Notes: generated by a model from the letters alone, not told the origin. A stretch of DNA of 37,567 bases from Candidatus Woesearchaeota archaeon (GCA_016181275.1 JACOZQ010000027.1:1-37567); one strand, 5' to 3'; shown: positions 23,136 through 31,513, counted from the stretch's first letter. Numbers and translations: made by a program.

Positions 23136-23270
23136 ATGGTTATAAAAAAAGAAGGATATAAATGGATTCTGTATTCAAAAGACAAGAAGAAAAAACTTGG
23201 AACATTCAGAACTAAAAAAGAAGCAGTTAAAAGAGAAGGGCAGATACAATTCTTTAAACACAATAAATAA
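23136..23270 (+). CDS. Small basic protein, 44 aa
   Basis: Not in the ORF track. The sequence MVIKKEGYKWILYSKDKKKKLGTFRTKKEAVKREGQIQFFKHNK resembles a family of tiny proteins with the pattern WxLYSKDxxKxLGxFxTKKEAxKRExQIQFFK, found as stand-alone ORFs in archaea and phages. They are predicted as two or three strands plus a helix; function unknown. The antisense 71-aa ORF of the track runs over this gene and the tRNA and is rejected. The gene lies 46 nt beyond the tRNA-Ser 5' end. Confidence 0.7.
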   Translation: MVIKKEGYKWILYSKDKKKKLGTFRTKKEAVKREGQIQFFKHNK

Positions 23271-23296
23271 TTATTGAAATTTGGACTGCAATAATT

Positions 23297-23854
23297 TTAT
23301 ACTCTTCCTTTTTCTATTTGAAGGTATTGACTTTCAAAACTACCTTTAGATCCATACTCATCTGCAAGAGTTTTTAACAGATCTGCTAGTCTGTCACTAT
23401 TATCTTTACTTCTTAATAATGATCTGTCGTGAAATACCCTGCCATCTTCCGTGATTAAGGTAGTTACTCTTGGAATTCTTGCAAGGAAACAATAACTTAA
23501 TTTAAGGGGTTCATTGTTTGAATGTGTTTCTCTAACTTCATAGAATCTGCCATCTTCTCCTCTTTGAACCACTAGATCTAATACACAACCAGCATAAACT
23601 CTTGGCGTTCCTTGAGGAATCTCATATCTATCAACATCTAAATAATGAACACCCCAGCTATCCTGATATCCACCGCTAATAATCACTCTAACTCTTTTAT
23701 CTTTTGGTAAAATGCCTCTAATTAGTGATCTAACTTTAGTTATTCCACTTCTTACTTTTTCAGTTAAATCTCCATCCTTAATTTGTGTGATTTCGTAATT
23801 TCCTTTTACTTCAAGTAGTACATTTGATTTTGATTCTTTTACTTGTGATTTCAT
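23297..23854 (-). CDS. Hypothetical protein, 185 aa
   Basis: I do not recognise the family. The protein is soluble with no signal or membrane segment. It is mixed alpha/beta, with a basic segment (VRSGITKVRSLIRGILPKDKRVRVIISGG), a beta-rich core (YAGCVLDLVVQRGEDGRFYEVRETHSNNEPLKLSYCFLARIPRVTTLITEDGRVFHD) and a C-terminal helix (NSDRLADLLKTLADEYGSKG). GGAGGGT precedes the ATG by 9 nt, and TATA-like GGTTTAAATA lies about 25 nt upstream. Direct repeats nearby may be an operator. It is divergent from the ABC transporter genes. Confidence 0.65.
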   Translation of the reverse strand: MKSQVKESKSNVLLEVKGNYEITQIKDGDLTEKVRSGITKVRSLIRGILPKDKRVRVIISGGYQDSWGVHYLDVDRYEIPQGTPRVYAGCVLDLVVQRGEDGRFYEVRETHSNNEPLKLSYCFLARIPRVTTLITEDGRVFHDRSLLRSKDNSDRLADLLKTLADEYGSKGSFESQYLQIEKGRV

Positions 23855-23890
23855 TATAAAATACCCTCCAAAAATGTATTTAAACCTATT

Positions 23891-23908
23891 CTCTGTATGG
23901 CTCTGTAT
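23891..23908. promoter_or_regulatory. Direct repeats CTCTGTAT in a divergent promoter region
   Basis: CTCTGTATGG is followed directly by CTCTGTATAA: two 8-bp direct repeats with a 10-bp period, one helical turn, so both would face the same side of the DNA. They lie between the 185-aa gene (minus) and the ABC transporter operon (plus), about 40 nt upstream of the 185-aa ATG and 55 nt before the ABC ATG. A regulator binding site is plausible but not shown. Confidence 0.4.
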
Positions 23909-23961
23909 AATCTTTGCAAATATGAGTTAAATTTTTAAATCGTTAAAATTCTTGGAAGGGA

Positions 23962-24852
23962 ATGAAAGTTCTTTCAATAACTAATTTAAACAAATTCTAT
24001 AAAGATTTGAAAGCTGTTGATAATGTGAATTTTGAAGTAGAGCAGGGTGATTTTTTCGGCTTTTTAGGACCTAATGGAGCTGGAAAAACTACAACAATAA
24101 ATTGTATAGTTGGATTGGCTAATTTTTCTCATGGAGGAATAAAAGTTTTTGGAAAGGATATTAAAAAAGATTACAGAGAAACAAGAAAATTAATAGGATT
24201 AGCTCCTCAGGAATATAATTTTGATCCTTATTTAAAAATTGAAGATGTTTTAGTTTATCAGGCTGGATATTATGGCATAAGAAAGAAAGATGTGATGCCT
24301 AAAGTAAATGAGCTCCTCAAACAATTTAAATTAGATGGGAAAGCTGATGTTGATTTCAGAAAATTATCCGGCGGGATGAAAAGAAGACTTGCACTTGCTC
24401 GAGCTCTTGTTCATAATCCTAAGCTGCTTATTTTGGATGAGCCGACAGCTGGCGTTGATGTTGAGCTCAGATTAGAATTGCATGATTATCTAAAAAAGAT
24501 AAACAAGGAAGGAACTACAATCTTGCTGACGACACATTACATTGAAGAGGTTGAAAAACTTTGCAATAAAGTTGCTATTATCCATAAAGGAAAATTAATT
24601 GCAAATGATACAAAAGATAAATTGATGCTGGATTTGGACACAGGGCATACTGAAATCTTGCTTAATAAAAAAATAAAACCTAAAATCATGAAGCATGTTG
24701 AATTTAAAGATAATAAAATAATTATTGGAAATAAGGGGAAGGAAAAGCTAAAAGAGATTTTCAAGTATGTTCAAGATCAAAGAGCCATTGTTGAAGACAT
24801 GAAAAACATTAAAGATTCTCTGCAGGATATATTCTTGAGGCTGACAAAATGA
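23962..24852 (+). CDS. ABC transporter ATP-binding protein, ABC-2 exporter type
   Basis: The 296-residue ATPase has all nucleotide-binding motifs: Walker A GPNGAGKT (36-43), Q-loop APQEYNF (81-87), signature LSGGMKRRLALARAL (135-149), Walker B LLILDEP (155-161) and the H-loop TTHYIEE. A C-terminal extension of about 80 residues (KIKPKIMKHVEF...LKEIFKYVQDQRAIVEDMKNIKDSLQDIFLRLT) is typical of the DRA/NodI exporter group. It overlaps the permease gene by 4 nt, so the pair form one exporter. Substrate unknown: drug, lipid or peptide. Confidence 0.95.
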   Translation: MKVLSITNLNKFYKDLKAVDNVNFEVEQGDFFGFLGPNGAGKTTTINCIVGLANFSHGGIKVFGKDIKKDYRETRKLIGLAPQEYNFDPYLKIEDVLVYQAGYYGIRKKDVMPKVNELLKQFKLDGKADVDFRKLSGGMKRRLALARALVHNPKLLILDEPTAGVDVELRLELHDYLKKINKEGTTILLTTHYIEEVEKLCNKVAIIHKGKLIANDTKDKLMLDLDTGHTEILLNKKIKPKIMKHVEFKDNKIIIGNKGKEKLKEIFKYVQDQRAIVEDMKNIKDSLQDIFLRLTK

Positions 24853-25607
24853 ACTGGATTGGTTTGCTGACAATAGTGAAAAGAGAGAACTTGAGAACTA
24901 TCAAGATAATCAATCAGGTGATCTGGCCGCCAATAATTTCTTCGCTGCTTTATATATTCATTTTTGGATTTTCATTAGGAGCTAATTTCGATGTTGGAGA
25001 TGTTTCTTATTTAGTATTTTTAGTTCCAGGACTGATAATGATGAATATAATAATGACCTCATATGAAGAGAGCTCGAGCTCATTGTTTTTAGGAAAATTC
25101 ATCAATTACATTCAGGAGTTATTAATATCTCCATTATCTTATATAGAACTCGTATTAGGATTTTTATTCGGGAGCATTCTTAGATCTGCTGTTATCTCTA
25201 CTTTGATATTCCTTGTGTTTTTAATTTTTGTTAAAATCAGCATTGCACATATATTTATTTATCTCTTCTTTTTATTCTTTGTTTCATTATTCTTTGCATG
25301 CGTTGGATTGATAATTGCATTATGGGCTGAGGAATTTGATAATCTTGCTGTACTGAATACTTTTTTTATAACTCCCCTCTTATTCTTCGGCGGAGTCTTT
25401 CATTCGATAAAATTACTTCCGGAACTTTTTCAAAAGCTGAGCTTGATTAATCCTTTGTTTTACATGATAGATGGATTTAGATTTTCAATAATAGGAAGCA
25501 GCGACTTCAATGTTTATTATAGCATGATTATTGTCTCTGTTCTTGCAACTGCCGGATTTTTTTATTCTGTGTATTTATTCAAGAAAGGATATAAATTAAA
25601 ATCTTAA
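24849..25607 (+). CDS. ABC-2 type transporter permease
   Basis: The 252-residue protein has six hydrophobic segments in the ABC-2 membrane fold. The family signature is around the fifth segment: NLAVLNTFFITPLLFFGGVFHSIKLLPELFQKLSLINPLFYMIDGFRF. The N-terminal helix runs IKIINQVIWPPIISSLLYIFIFGFSLG. It pairs with the ATPase just upstream (4-nt overlap), and two of each would form a dimeric exporter. Confidence 0.93.
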   Translation: MNWIGLLTIVKRENLRTIKIINQVIWPPIISSLLYIFIFGFSLGANFDVGDVSYLVFLVPGLIMMNIIMTSYEESSSSLFLGKFINYIQELLISPLSYIELVLGFLFGSILRSAVISTLIFLVFLIFVKISIAHIFIYLFFLFFVSLFFACVGLIIALWAEEFDNLAVLNTFFITPLLFFGGVFHSIKLLPELFQKLSLINPLFYMIDGFRFSIIGSSDFNVYYSMIIVSVLATAGFFYSVYLFKKGYKLKS

Positions 25608-25649
25608 AATTAAGCAAAGTTTAAATAATTTATAATTTATCCACTTGTT

Positions 25650-26432
25650 ATGTCACAGTATCTTGAATTAATAAAAAATATGCTGCTTGATTTAAGAAGA
25701 AAACCTAATATAATAAAGAAAACTTTGGCATTTATTGTGCTGTATGGAAAAAATAGAGTTTCTAAAGAAAAATTAGTTAAACAGCTTAAATTCTGTTTTG
25801 TTAAATGCTTGGAAGATAAAATCCTTGGAGATCCTACTAATAATAAAGAAAGTCCTTATTGGATTTTTGAAGGATTGATATTTGAATTCGAAAAAGATAA
25901 CTCTGTTTTTACTAAAAAAGAGAGAGTAAATAGGAACATAGAAATTGTTGATGTTGATTCAAATAATTTTAAGGATTCTCTCGAATATTTGACTAAAGGT
26001 GAATCTAGATTTTATGATATGGCATTGGGAGATGAAGACTTGGCGGACTTAATGAGCATTCCTAATTCTTTTGGAAAGGTAATCTTTATTGATTCTCAAT
26101 TTGTTGGCGATGTGCTGGGGCATTGTCCGCCTCAGAAAGAAATTATTGAGCTTGAGCTCGAAAATAAAAAATATAATTCACACATGCTTTATATAGATAC
26201 ATTTGTTGTTCTTCCTGGTTTTGAAGGCAAAGGATTAGGAAGTATTTTATTGAAATCATTTATTCAAGAAGCAGAGCGAAGAGGCTATAAAATTTTGGAA
26301 GGTCATTTCAGGAAGGAAGCTTCTGGATCTTATCGCCTGATTAGAAAGTTTGGAGCTCAATTTTTAACAGCTAAACATAACTGGCAGGACAGCGGGGAAA
26401 CTTATATGTACTGCAGATTAAAATTAAAATGA
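25650..26432 (+). CDS. GNAT-family N-acetyltransferase with an N-terminal extension
   Basis: The C-terminal half is a GNAT acetyltransferase: LYIDTFVVLPGFEGKGLGSILLKSFIQEAERRGYKILEGHFRKEASGSYRLIRKFGAQF, with acetyl-CoA-binding motif A FEGKGLGSIL at 191-200. The first about 95 residues (LELIKNMLLDLRRKPNIIKKTLAFIVLYGKNRVSKEKLVKQLKFC...) are not recognised and look helical, possibly a substrate or partner domain. The stop overlaps the start of the metallopeptidase-like gene by 4 nt (ATGA), so the two are a coupled pair. A TATA-like TTTAAATAATTT lies about 25 nt upstream, giving a separate promoter from the exporter. Confidence 0.88.
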   Translation: MSQYLELIKNMLLDLRRKPNIIKKTLAFIVLYGKNRVSKEKLVKQLKFCFVKCLEDKILGDPTNNKESPYWIFEGLIFEFEKDNSVFTKKERVNRNIEIVDVDSNNFKDSLEYLTKGESRFYDMALGDEDLADLMSIPNSFGKVIFIDSQFVGDVLGHCPPQKEIIELELENKKYNSHMLYIDTFVVLPGFEGKGLGSILLKSFIQEAERRGYKILEGHFRKEASGSYRLIRKFGAQFLTAKHNWQDSGETYMYCRLKLK

Positions 26433-27628
26433 AAAATGTAATAATTGAAAATGAAATAAATGGTAAAGTTGTAAGGTGTGTTTTTATTTTTAAGAATTAT
26501 TCTAGAAAAAATTTTAAAGATGATTTTGATGAGTTTATTTTGCTTCAGACTAAAGAGAAAAAAGTTGGTGATTTTATTGAGTATCCTCTATATAATGTTT
26601 CTGAGTTTACTGAAATACCCTATGAGTATTTTATTGAATATGGACCTAAATTATTTAGCAAAGTTATTTTTGATATGATTAGGAAAGGACATGATTTTAT
26701 TTTTTCTGATGAATTAAATATACAGATCTCTTTTCGTCGTGTAAAGGATTTAGAATTTTATTTTGAGACCGTTGATGATGCAATAAATGCTGAAAATGCT
26801 TGCTTTATAGGTGCTGGCATCTGGTTTTTAATAAACATCGTTGCTCCATTTTTTTACTTTAAGAAAATAAATGCTTCAATAATCATTAGATTTTTTCTTC
26901 ATGAATTAACACATTATATAGACCTAGTCCAAGATTATTTTAGCTGGGATAAAAAATATGAAGGGAAAATCAGAAACATTGTTGGAAGGAAGTCTGCTTA
27001 CGGCATTAACTATTTATATAACTCTTTGTTCAATCTAAGGGAAGAGGGTCTTGCAGAATTTGCTACAAGAAGCCAATCTCCTGAAATTGATGTGAATGGA
27101 GGTGCTGCGAAAACTTATAATTCTAATCTTGAAAAATTAGCATTTATTAGATATAAAAAAGATGCTTCTAAATTTTACTTTAATAATATTAGCCATGGGA
27201 ATCAAACCTCTACTGGAGAGTATTCTATTGGAAGAAATATGTGCCTTTTTATTGCTTTATCAATTGCAAAAGAAATCAACTCTTCGTTTTCAATTCGAAC
27301 GGGCAAAGAAAAAATTTCTGGAGCTAAATGCTATGATTTACTTGATAAAGACCTATCAAAGGGAATTACATTTTATGTTTCGGATATTCCAAAGGAAATT
27401 ATTAATATTGCAATAACAAAAATTAAGCCAACCATACATTATTATTTTTTAAAAGAATATGAGAAAGCTTGCGATGTTTTGGAAATTTCTGAAAAAAACA
27501 GAGCAATGACCCAAAGAGGATTTTATAAACTGGTTAAAAAAGCTAAAAAAGCAAGCACTAAACAAACTAAAAAACTAATTGAGAAAGAAGGATTTGTTTT
27601 TGTGCAATCAGACTTACAACTATTTTAA
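26429..27628 (+). CDS. Putative zinc metallopeptidase (HExxH) coupled to the GNAT gene
   Basis: The 399-residue protein matches no family I can name. It carries FFLHELTHYIDLVQDYF with HELTH at 158-162, the HExxH zinc motif, and FNLREEGLAEFATR at 202-214, where E206 or E210 would be the third ligand in gluzincin style. A hydrophobic stretch, CFIGAGIWFLINIVAPFFYF (125-144), lies just before. The C-terminus ends in a basic Lys-rich helix (LVKKAKKASTKQTKKLIEKEG). It is translationally coupled to the GNAT. Peptidase activity is inference from the motif. Confidence 0.75.
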   Translation: MKNVIIENEINGKVVRCVFIFKNYSRKNFKDDFDEFILLQTKEKKVGDFIEYPLYNVSEFTEIPYEYFIEYGPKLFSKVIFDMIRKGHDFIFSDELNIQISFRRVKDLEFYFETVDDAINAENACFIGAGIWFLINIVAPFFYFKKINASIIIRFFLHELTHYIDLVQDYFSWDKKYEGKIRNIVGRKSAYGINYLYNSLFNLREEGLAEFATRSQSPEIDVNGGAAKTYNSNLEKLAFIRYKKDASKFYFNNISHGNQTSTGEYSIGRNMCLFIALSIAKEINSSFSIRTGKEKISGAKCYDLLDKDLSKGITFYVSDIPKEIINIAITKIKPTIHYYFLKEYEKACDVLEISEKNRAMTQRGFYKLVKKAKKASTKQTKKLIEKEGFVFVQSDLQLF

Positions 27629-27673
27629 TTATTATAAAAAAGTATATAAATAAACTCTTCTTTTATTCTGCTA

Positions 27674-28735
27674 ATGGAAGATTCAAGAGTTAGAAAATTA
27701 GCTAAGCTTGTTGTTGAATATTGTGTTAGTGTCAAACCGAATGATGATGTTATTATTTTTGGCTCTAGCGAGGCTGAAGAATTTATAGAAGAATTGTACA
27801 GGCAGATAATATTAAAAGGTGCAAACCCTCTTGTCAGGATGCATCTCAAAGATGTTGATTACTTTTTTTTCAAACATGCAAATGAAAAACAACTTAAACA
27901 TTTTCCAAAACATTGGTTTGATGCTCTGAAAAAAGCAGATGCACACATAACTGTTGAAACCGAATTTAACACCAGAGATTTATCTTCTTGCGATCCTAAA
28001 AAAATTAAAATAAGAGCTGCAACCTTAGAACCAATTGAAGACATGATATTAAAAAAGAGATATACTCTTGTCTCTTATCCTTGCCCTGCCTATGCTCAAG
28101 AAGCAGATATGTCCTTGGATGAATGGAAAGATTTTGTCTTCTCTTCCTGCCTGGTTGATTGGAAAAAACTTGAGAAAAAATATTCAAATTTAGCAAAGCA
28201 TTTTACCAACGGTGAAAAGGTTCATCTGCTTGGAGATGGAGTTGACTTGAAATTTTCTATAAAGAATAAGAATGCTGTTTATGATGATGGAAAAGAGAAT
28301 ATGCCTGGCGGCGAAGTTTATATGGCGCCAGTAAGGGAAAGCATGAATGGCTGGATTAAATTTGATTATCCTTCAATATATGATGGCAGGGAGATAAGAA
28401 ATATCTCTTTGGAATTTAAAAAAGGCAAAGTTATAAAATTTTCTGCAAGCAAGAACCAGAACATGCTTAAGGCTGCGCTTGAATCTGATAAAAATGCTTC
28501 TTATGTCGGCGAATTTGGGATAGGAGTTAATCCTTATATAACGAGATTTACAAATAATCTTTTATTCGATGAGAAAATTTCCGGGACAATCCATCTTGCT
28601 TTGGGCTATGCTTACAGGGAAAATGGCGGAGGAAATGATTCGATAGTCCATTGGGACATTGTAAAAGATATGAAAAAAGCAAGCATTATTCTCGACGGAA
28701 AAATTGTCCAGGAAAACGGCAAGTGGAAGATTTAA
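27674..28735 (+). CDS. M29-family aminopeptidase
   Basis: The 353-residue protein matches the thermophilic aminopeptidase M29 family (AmpS, AmpT, PepS), dimetal enzymes that release N-terminal residues from peptides. Candidate metal ligands are present: Glu214 in PGGEVYMAPV, Glu280 in YVGEFGIGVNPYITRF, His307 in GTIHLALG, and His327/Asp329 in VHWDIVKDM. The N-terminal domain (KLAKLVVEYCVSVKPNDDVIIFGSSEAEEFIEELYRQI) is typical. It has its own TATA box (about 27641-27650) and is followed after 24 nt by the first C45 gene, which has a strong SD, suggesting an operon. Confidence 0.93.
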   Translation: MEDSRVRKLAKLVVEYCVSVKPNDDVIIFGSSEAEEFIEELYRQIILKGANPLVRMHLKDVDYFFFKHANEKQLKHFPKHWFDALKKADAHITVETEFNTRDLSSCDPKKIKIRAATLEPIEDMILKKRYTLVSYPCPAYAQEADMSLDEWKDFVFSSCLVDWKKLEKKYSNLAKHFTNGEKVHLLGDGVDLKFSIKNKNAVYDDGKENMPGGEVYMAPVRESMNGWIKFDYPSIYDGREIRNISLEFKKGKVIKFSASKNQNMLKAALESDKNASYVGEFGIGVNPYITRFTNNLLFDEKISGTIHLALGYAYRENGGGNDSIVHWDIVKDMKKASIILDGKIVQENGKWKI

Positions 28736-28759
28736 TATTGAAATAAAAAGGAGATTAAG

Positions 28760-29809
28760 ATGGGGAAGATTCCCTTTGTTAAGATTAATGCTAAAAATCA
28801 TTCTGATTTTGGATTTAAATTCGGCTCTAAGTTAAAAAAACAGATTCAAGCCAGACTTAATAAAAATAAAGAAATGTACAGGAAGTATGCAGTGAATGGT
28901 AGGCATTTTTCTATCTATATAAAAAAAGCAAAAAAATTCTTGCCTGCAGTAGAAAAAAATTTTCCTCATTTATTGGAAGAAGCAAAAGCAATAGCGGAAG
29001 GAGCTGAAGTGCCTTTTGAAGAATTATTTGTTCTGATGACTGATGAAGAGATAGTTACTTTTAGGATGTTCAGGCCGCTGCATTGCACAAGCTTAGCAAT
29101 CAGAACTTTCGACAATAAGATTTTGCTCGGTCATAATGAAGACTGGTTTTTAGAATACAGAAGAAATGGGCTTGCTTTAGTAGATGCAAAAATTAAAAAT
29201 ACAAAATTTTTATCACTAGGTTATCTTGGCAGTATGATCGGCACTTCTTGCGGATTAAATAATTATGGGATTGCGTATGCAGATGACTCTTTAAGCTATA
29301 CAAGATTTAGCTATGATGTTCCAAGAAGTTTTCATCTAAGAGCTTTATGCGAGGCTAGAACACCATTTGAAGCTAAAAAAATTTTGGACAAACATGGAAG
29401 CATTGTAAGCAGCACATTAGTTGTAAAGTCAAATGAAATAATTACCAATGTTGAAGAATTATGGAACATCGAGGAATTTTTCACAGATCGCGATTGGCTG
29501 ATACATACAAATCATCCATTATTAAAAAAAGATAGGAACAAATACAACACTGAAAAATGGTCTGTGAGAAGATGTGAGAAGGCAAAGCAGATTATTGCGT
29601 CTTCATATTTGGAGGAAAAGAGATTATCTATAGAAACAATTAAGAAAATTTTGAGGGAGCATACCACTGGAATTTGTGGCCATACAAAAGTGCACCTTCA
29701 TGATGATACGGTCACTCTGGCTTCTGTAATTCTAAATCCAAAAGATAAATGGATTATGCTGTGTGAAGGAGCTCCTTGCACAGGAGTTTATAGGAAGTAT
29801 AGATTATGA
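28760..29809 (+). CDS. C45-family Ntn amidohydrolase, first tandem copy
   Basis: The 349-residue protein resembles peptidase C45 / acyl-CoA:6-APA acyltransferase-like N-terminal nucleophile enzymes, which form or cleave amide bonds. The N-terminal part (1-108) would be a propeptide or subunit; Cys109 in LHCTSLAIRTFDNKILLGHNEDW is the predicted nucleophile, with GHNEDW the conserved downstream motif. Further C45 features are GSMIGTSCGLNNYGIAYADDSL, HTNHPLL and VILNPKDKWIMLCEGAPC. AAGGAG 7 nt before the ATG is its SD. A near relative follows with a 4-nt overlap. Substrate unknown. Confidence 0.88.
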   Translation: MGKIPFVKINAKNHSDFGFKFGSKLKKQIQARLNKNKEMYRKYAVNGRHFSIYIKKAKKFLPAVEKNFPHLLEEAKAIAEGAEVPFEELFVLMTDEEIVTFRMFRPLHCTSLAIRTFDNKILLGHNEDWFLEYRRNGLALVDAKIKNTKFLSLGYLGSMIGTSCGLNNYGIAYADDSLSYTRFSYDVPRSFHLRALCEARTPFEAKKILDKHGSIVSSTLVVKSNEIITNVEELWNIEEFFTDRDWLIHTNHPLLKKDRNKYNTEKWSVRRCEKAKQIIASSYLEEKRLSIETIKKILREHTTGICGHTKVHLHDDTVTLASVILNPKDKWIMLCEGAPCTGVYRKYRL

Positions 29810-30828
29810 TACCCTTTATAAATATAAATGCCAAGAATTATTCTGACTTTGGATTCCAGCTTGGAAGCAAATTAAAGAGCAGAATAAAATTAAGGATTAA
29901 AGCCAATAAAAAGATTTATAGAAATATGGGCTTTACTAACTATTCTGAATTTGTTGACTTTTCAAAAAAATTCCTTCCTGCTATAAGGAGATATTATCCA
30001 GAATTATTTGATCAAGTGGAGGCGATGAGCTTGGGAGCTGATGTTGACTTTGATGACTTACTTGTTTTGATGTGCGAGGAAGAATTTATCGATTCTAAGT
30101 TGACATTTCCAAGATGCACGAATGCTGCTTTGAGAACTTATGACAATAAAATTTTGCTCGGCCATAATGAAGACTGGATTCCTGGATATAAAAATAATGG
30201 ATTCTACATTGTGAATGGAAAAATTGGAAAGAATAAATTTCTCTCGTTGAATTTTATAGGATCATTGCATGCATCTTCATGTGCTATTACTAATCATGGA
30301 TTTGCATTCACAATTAATTCTCTGGAATTTAAAAAACTTAGGTATAAAATACCGAGAAGTTTCCAGCTCGCTAAGCTGCTTGAAATAAAAAACATAAAAG
30401 ACATCTCAAAAATTCTTGATTTTAAAAAGAGCAGCATAACAGGGAATACGATGTTTGTATGGATGAACTCCGAGATTCTTGACATCGAGGAATTTTGGGG
30501 GCATATTGATAAATTTGAAGAAAAAAACTGGTTTGTTCATACTAATCATCCTTTGCTGAAAGAAGATCAGAATAGGAAAAATACTAGAAAAGAATCTATT
30601 ACAAGATACAATCGGGCTGTTGAAATCATTCTGAATGAAAGTAAATTAAATGTTGATACTCTAAAAAAAATCCTTTCCGACCATAAAGCCAAGATTTGCG
30701 ACCATAGCAAAGGCGTATTTAAAATCAATACAGTTGCTTCAGCTATAATGAACCCAAAAGAAAAATGGATGATGATCTGCGATGGAAATCCATGCAGGAA
30801 TAAATATAAAAAATATTACTTGAAATAA
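29806..30828 (+). CDS. C45-family Ntn amidohydrolase, second tandem copy
   Basis: A paralogue of the preceding gene, 340 residues and visibly similar throughout: INAKNxSDFGFxxGSKLK at the start, and PRCTNAALRTYDNKILLGHNEDW with nucleophile Cys104. It also shares GSLHASSCAITNHGFAFTINS, HTNHPLL and AIMNPKEKWMMICDGNPC. Its ATG overlaps the first copy's stop by 4 nt (ATGATA). The two have diverged enough that different substrates, or a heteromeric enzyme, are possible. Recent tandem duplication is unlikely given the many differences. Confidence 0.88.
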   Translation: MIPFININAKNYSDFGFQLGSKLKSRIKLRIKANKKIYRNMGFTNYSEFVDFSKKFLPAIRRYYPELFDQVEAMSLGADVDFDDLLVLMCEEEFIDSKLTFPRCTNAALRTYDNKILLGHNEDWIPGYKNNGFYIVNGKIGKNKFLSLNFIGSLHASSCAITNHGFAFTINSLEFKKLRYKIPRSFQLAKLLEIKNIKDISKILDFKKSSITGNTMFVWMNSEILDIEEFWGHIDKFEEKNWFVHTNHPLLKEDQNRKNTRKESITRYNRAVEIILNESKLNVDTLKKILSDHKAKICDHSKGVFKINTVASAIMNPKEKWMMICDGNPCRNKYKKYYLK

Positions 30829-30830
30829 TT

Positions 30831-31298
30831 TCAAAACAAACCAAATCTTTTCTTTTCAAAATATTTCTGATGATATTCTTCTGCTCTGTAGAATTTTCCC
30901 GCTTTTTTTATTTCTGTTACTATCTTGCTTTTTAATTTTTTCTGCTGTTCTTTTTTTGATTTTTCAGCTGCTTTTTTCTGAGCTTCATTATAACAGAAAA
31001 TAACAGACCTATATTGATATCCTATATCTGGGCCTTGCCTGTCTTCTGTTGTTGGATCGTGCTCCTTCCAGAATATTTCTAGTAATTTTTCATAAGAAAC
31101 AATTTTCGAATCGAATGTAATCTGAATTACTTCTGCATGCCTTGTTGTTCCTGAGCAGACTTGAGCATAACTTAAATTTACAAATGATTCATCTCCGCCC
31201 ATGAAACCAACTTCTGTATCTATCACGCCTTTTATTTTATCAAATACTCTTTGAGGATGCCAGAAACATCCCATTGCAAATGTTGCTTTTTGTGTCAT
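30831..31298 (-). CDS. msrA: Peptide methionine sulfoxide reductase MsrA
   Basis: MsrA reduces the S-epimer of methionine sulfoxide in proteins. The 155-residue protein has the catalytic motif ATFAMGCFWHPQRVFDKIKGV with Cys11 in GCFW, then GFMGGDESFVNLSYAQVCSGTTRHAEVIQITFDSKIVSYEKLLEIFWKEHDPTTEDRQGPDIGYQYRSVIF, all typical. The resolving cysteines found in many MsrA C-termini are not evident, so it may use external thiols. A TATA-like AGTTTAAATAA lies about 25 nt before the ATG (leaderless). It is convergent with the C45 genes. Confidence 0.96.
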   Translation of the reverse strand: MTQKATFAMGCFWHPQRVFDKIKGVIDTEVGFMGGDESFVNLSYAQVCSGTTRHAEVIQITFDSKIVSYEKLLEIFWKEHDPTTEDRQGPDIGYQYRSVIFCYNEAQKKAAEKSKKEQQKKLKSKIVTEIKKAGKFYRAEEYHQKYFEKKRFGLF

Positions 31299-31344
31299 TA
31301 ATATATCAGAAGATATTTAGTTATTTAAACTTACTTGAAAATTT

Positions 31345-31356
31345 TGACATATGTCA
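31345..31356. promoter_or_regulatory. Perfect 12-bp palindrome between msrA and a small ORF
   Basis: TGACATATGTCA is a perfect palindrome in a divergent intergenic region, 47 nt upstream of the msrA ATG and 23 nt upstream of the 44-aa ORF. It has the size of a dimeric regulator's half-site pair. Function unknown. Confidence 0.4.
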
Positions 31357-31378
31357 CTTTATCACACATTATTCTGAA

Positions 31379-31513
31379 ATGCCCGCGTCTTTAACTTCTT
31401 TTGGAATGAAGGAGATTAGAAAAGACAGAAGCGGATTGGAATCGAAAATTGGAGATGCTCTTTCTAAGATGAAGCAGATTTATGAATTATTGTCGAAGCT
31501 CAAAATCACTTAG
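31379..31513 (+). CDS. Small hypothetical protein, 44 aa
   Basis: The track's 79-aa ORF (31274-31513) runs antisense over msrA at its start. The internal ATG at 31379 gives MPASLTSFGMKEIRKDRSGLESKIGDALSKMKQIYELLSKLKIT, a plausible amphipathic helical protein. No family is recognised. It ends 20 nt before the 3' end of tRNA-Glu on the other strand. Confidence 0.4.
   Translation: MPASLTSFGMKEIRKDRSGLESKIGDALSKMKQIYELLSKLKIT

Noticed and set aside
23048-23263. 71-aa minus-strand ORF
   Set aside because: It overlaps tRNA-Ser and runs antisense to a better small ORF (23136-23270).
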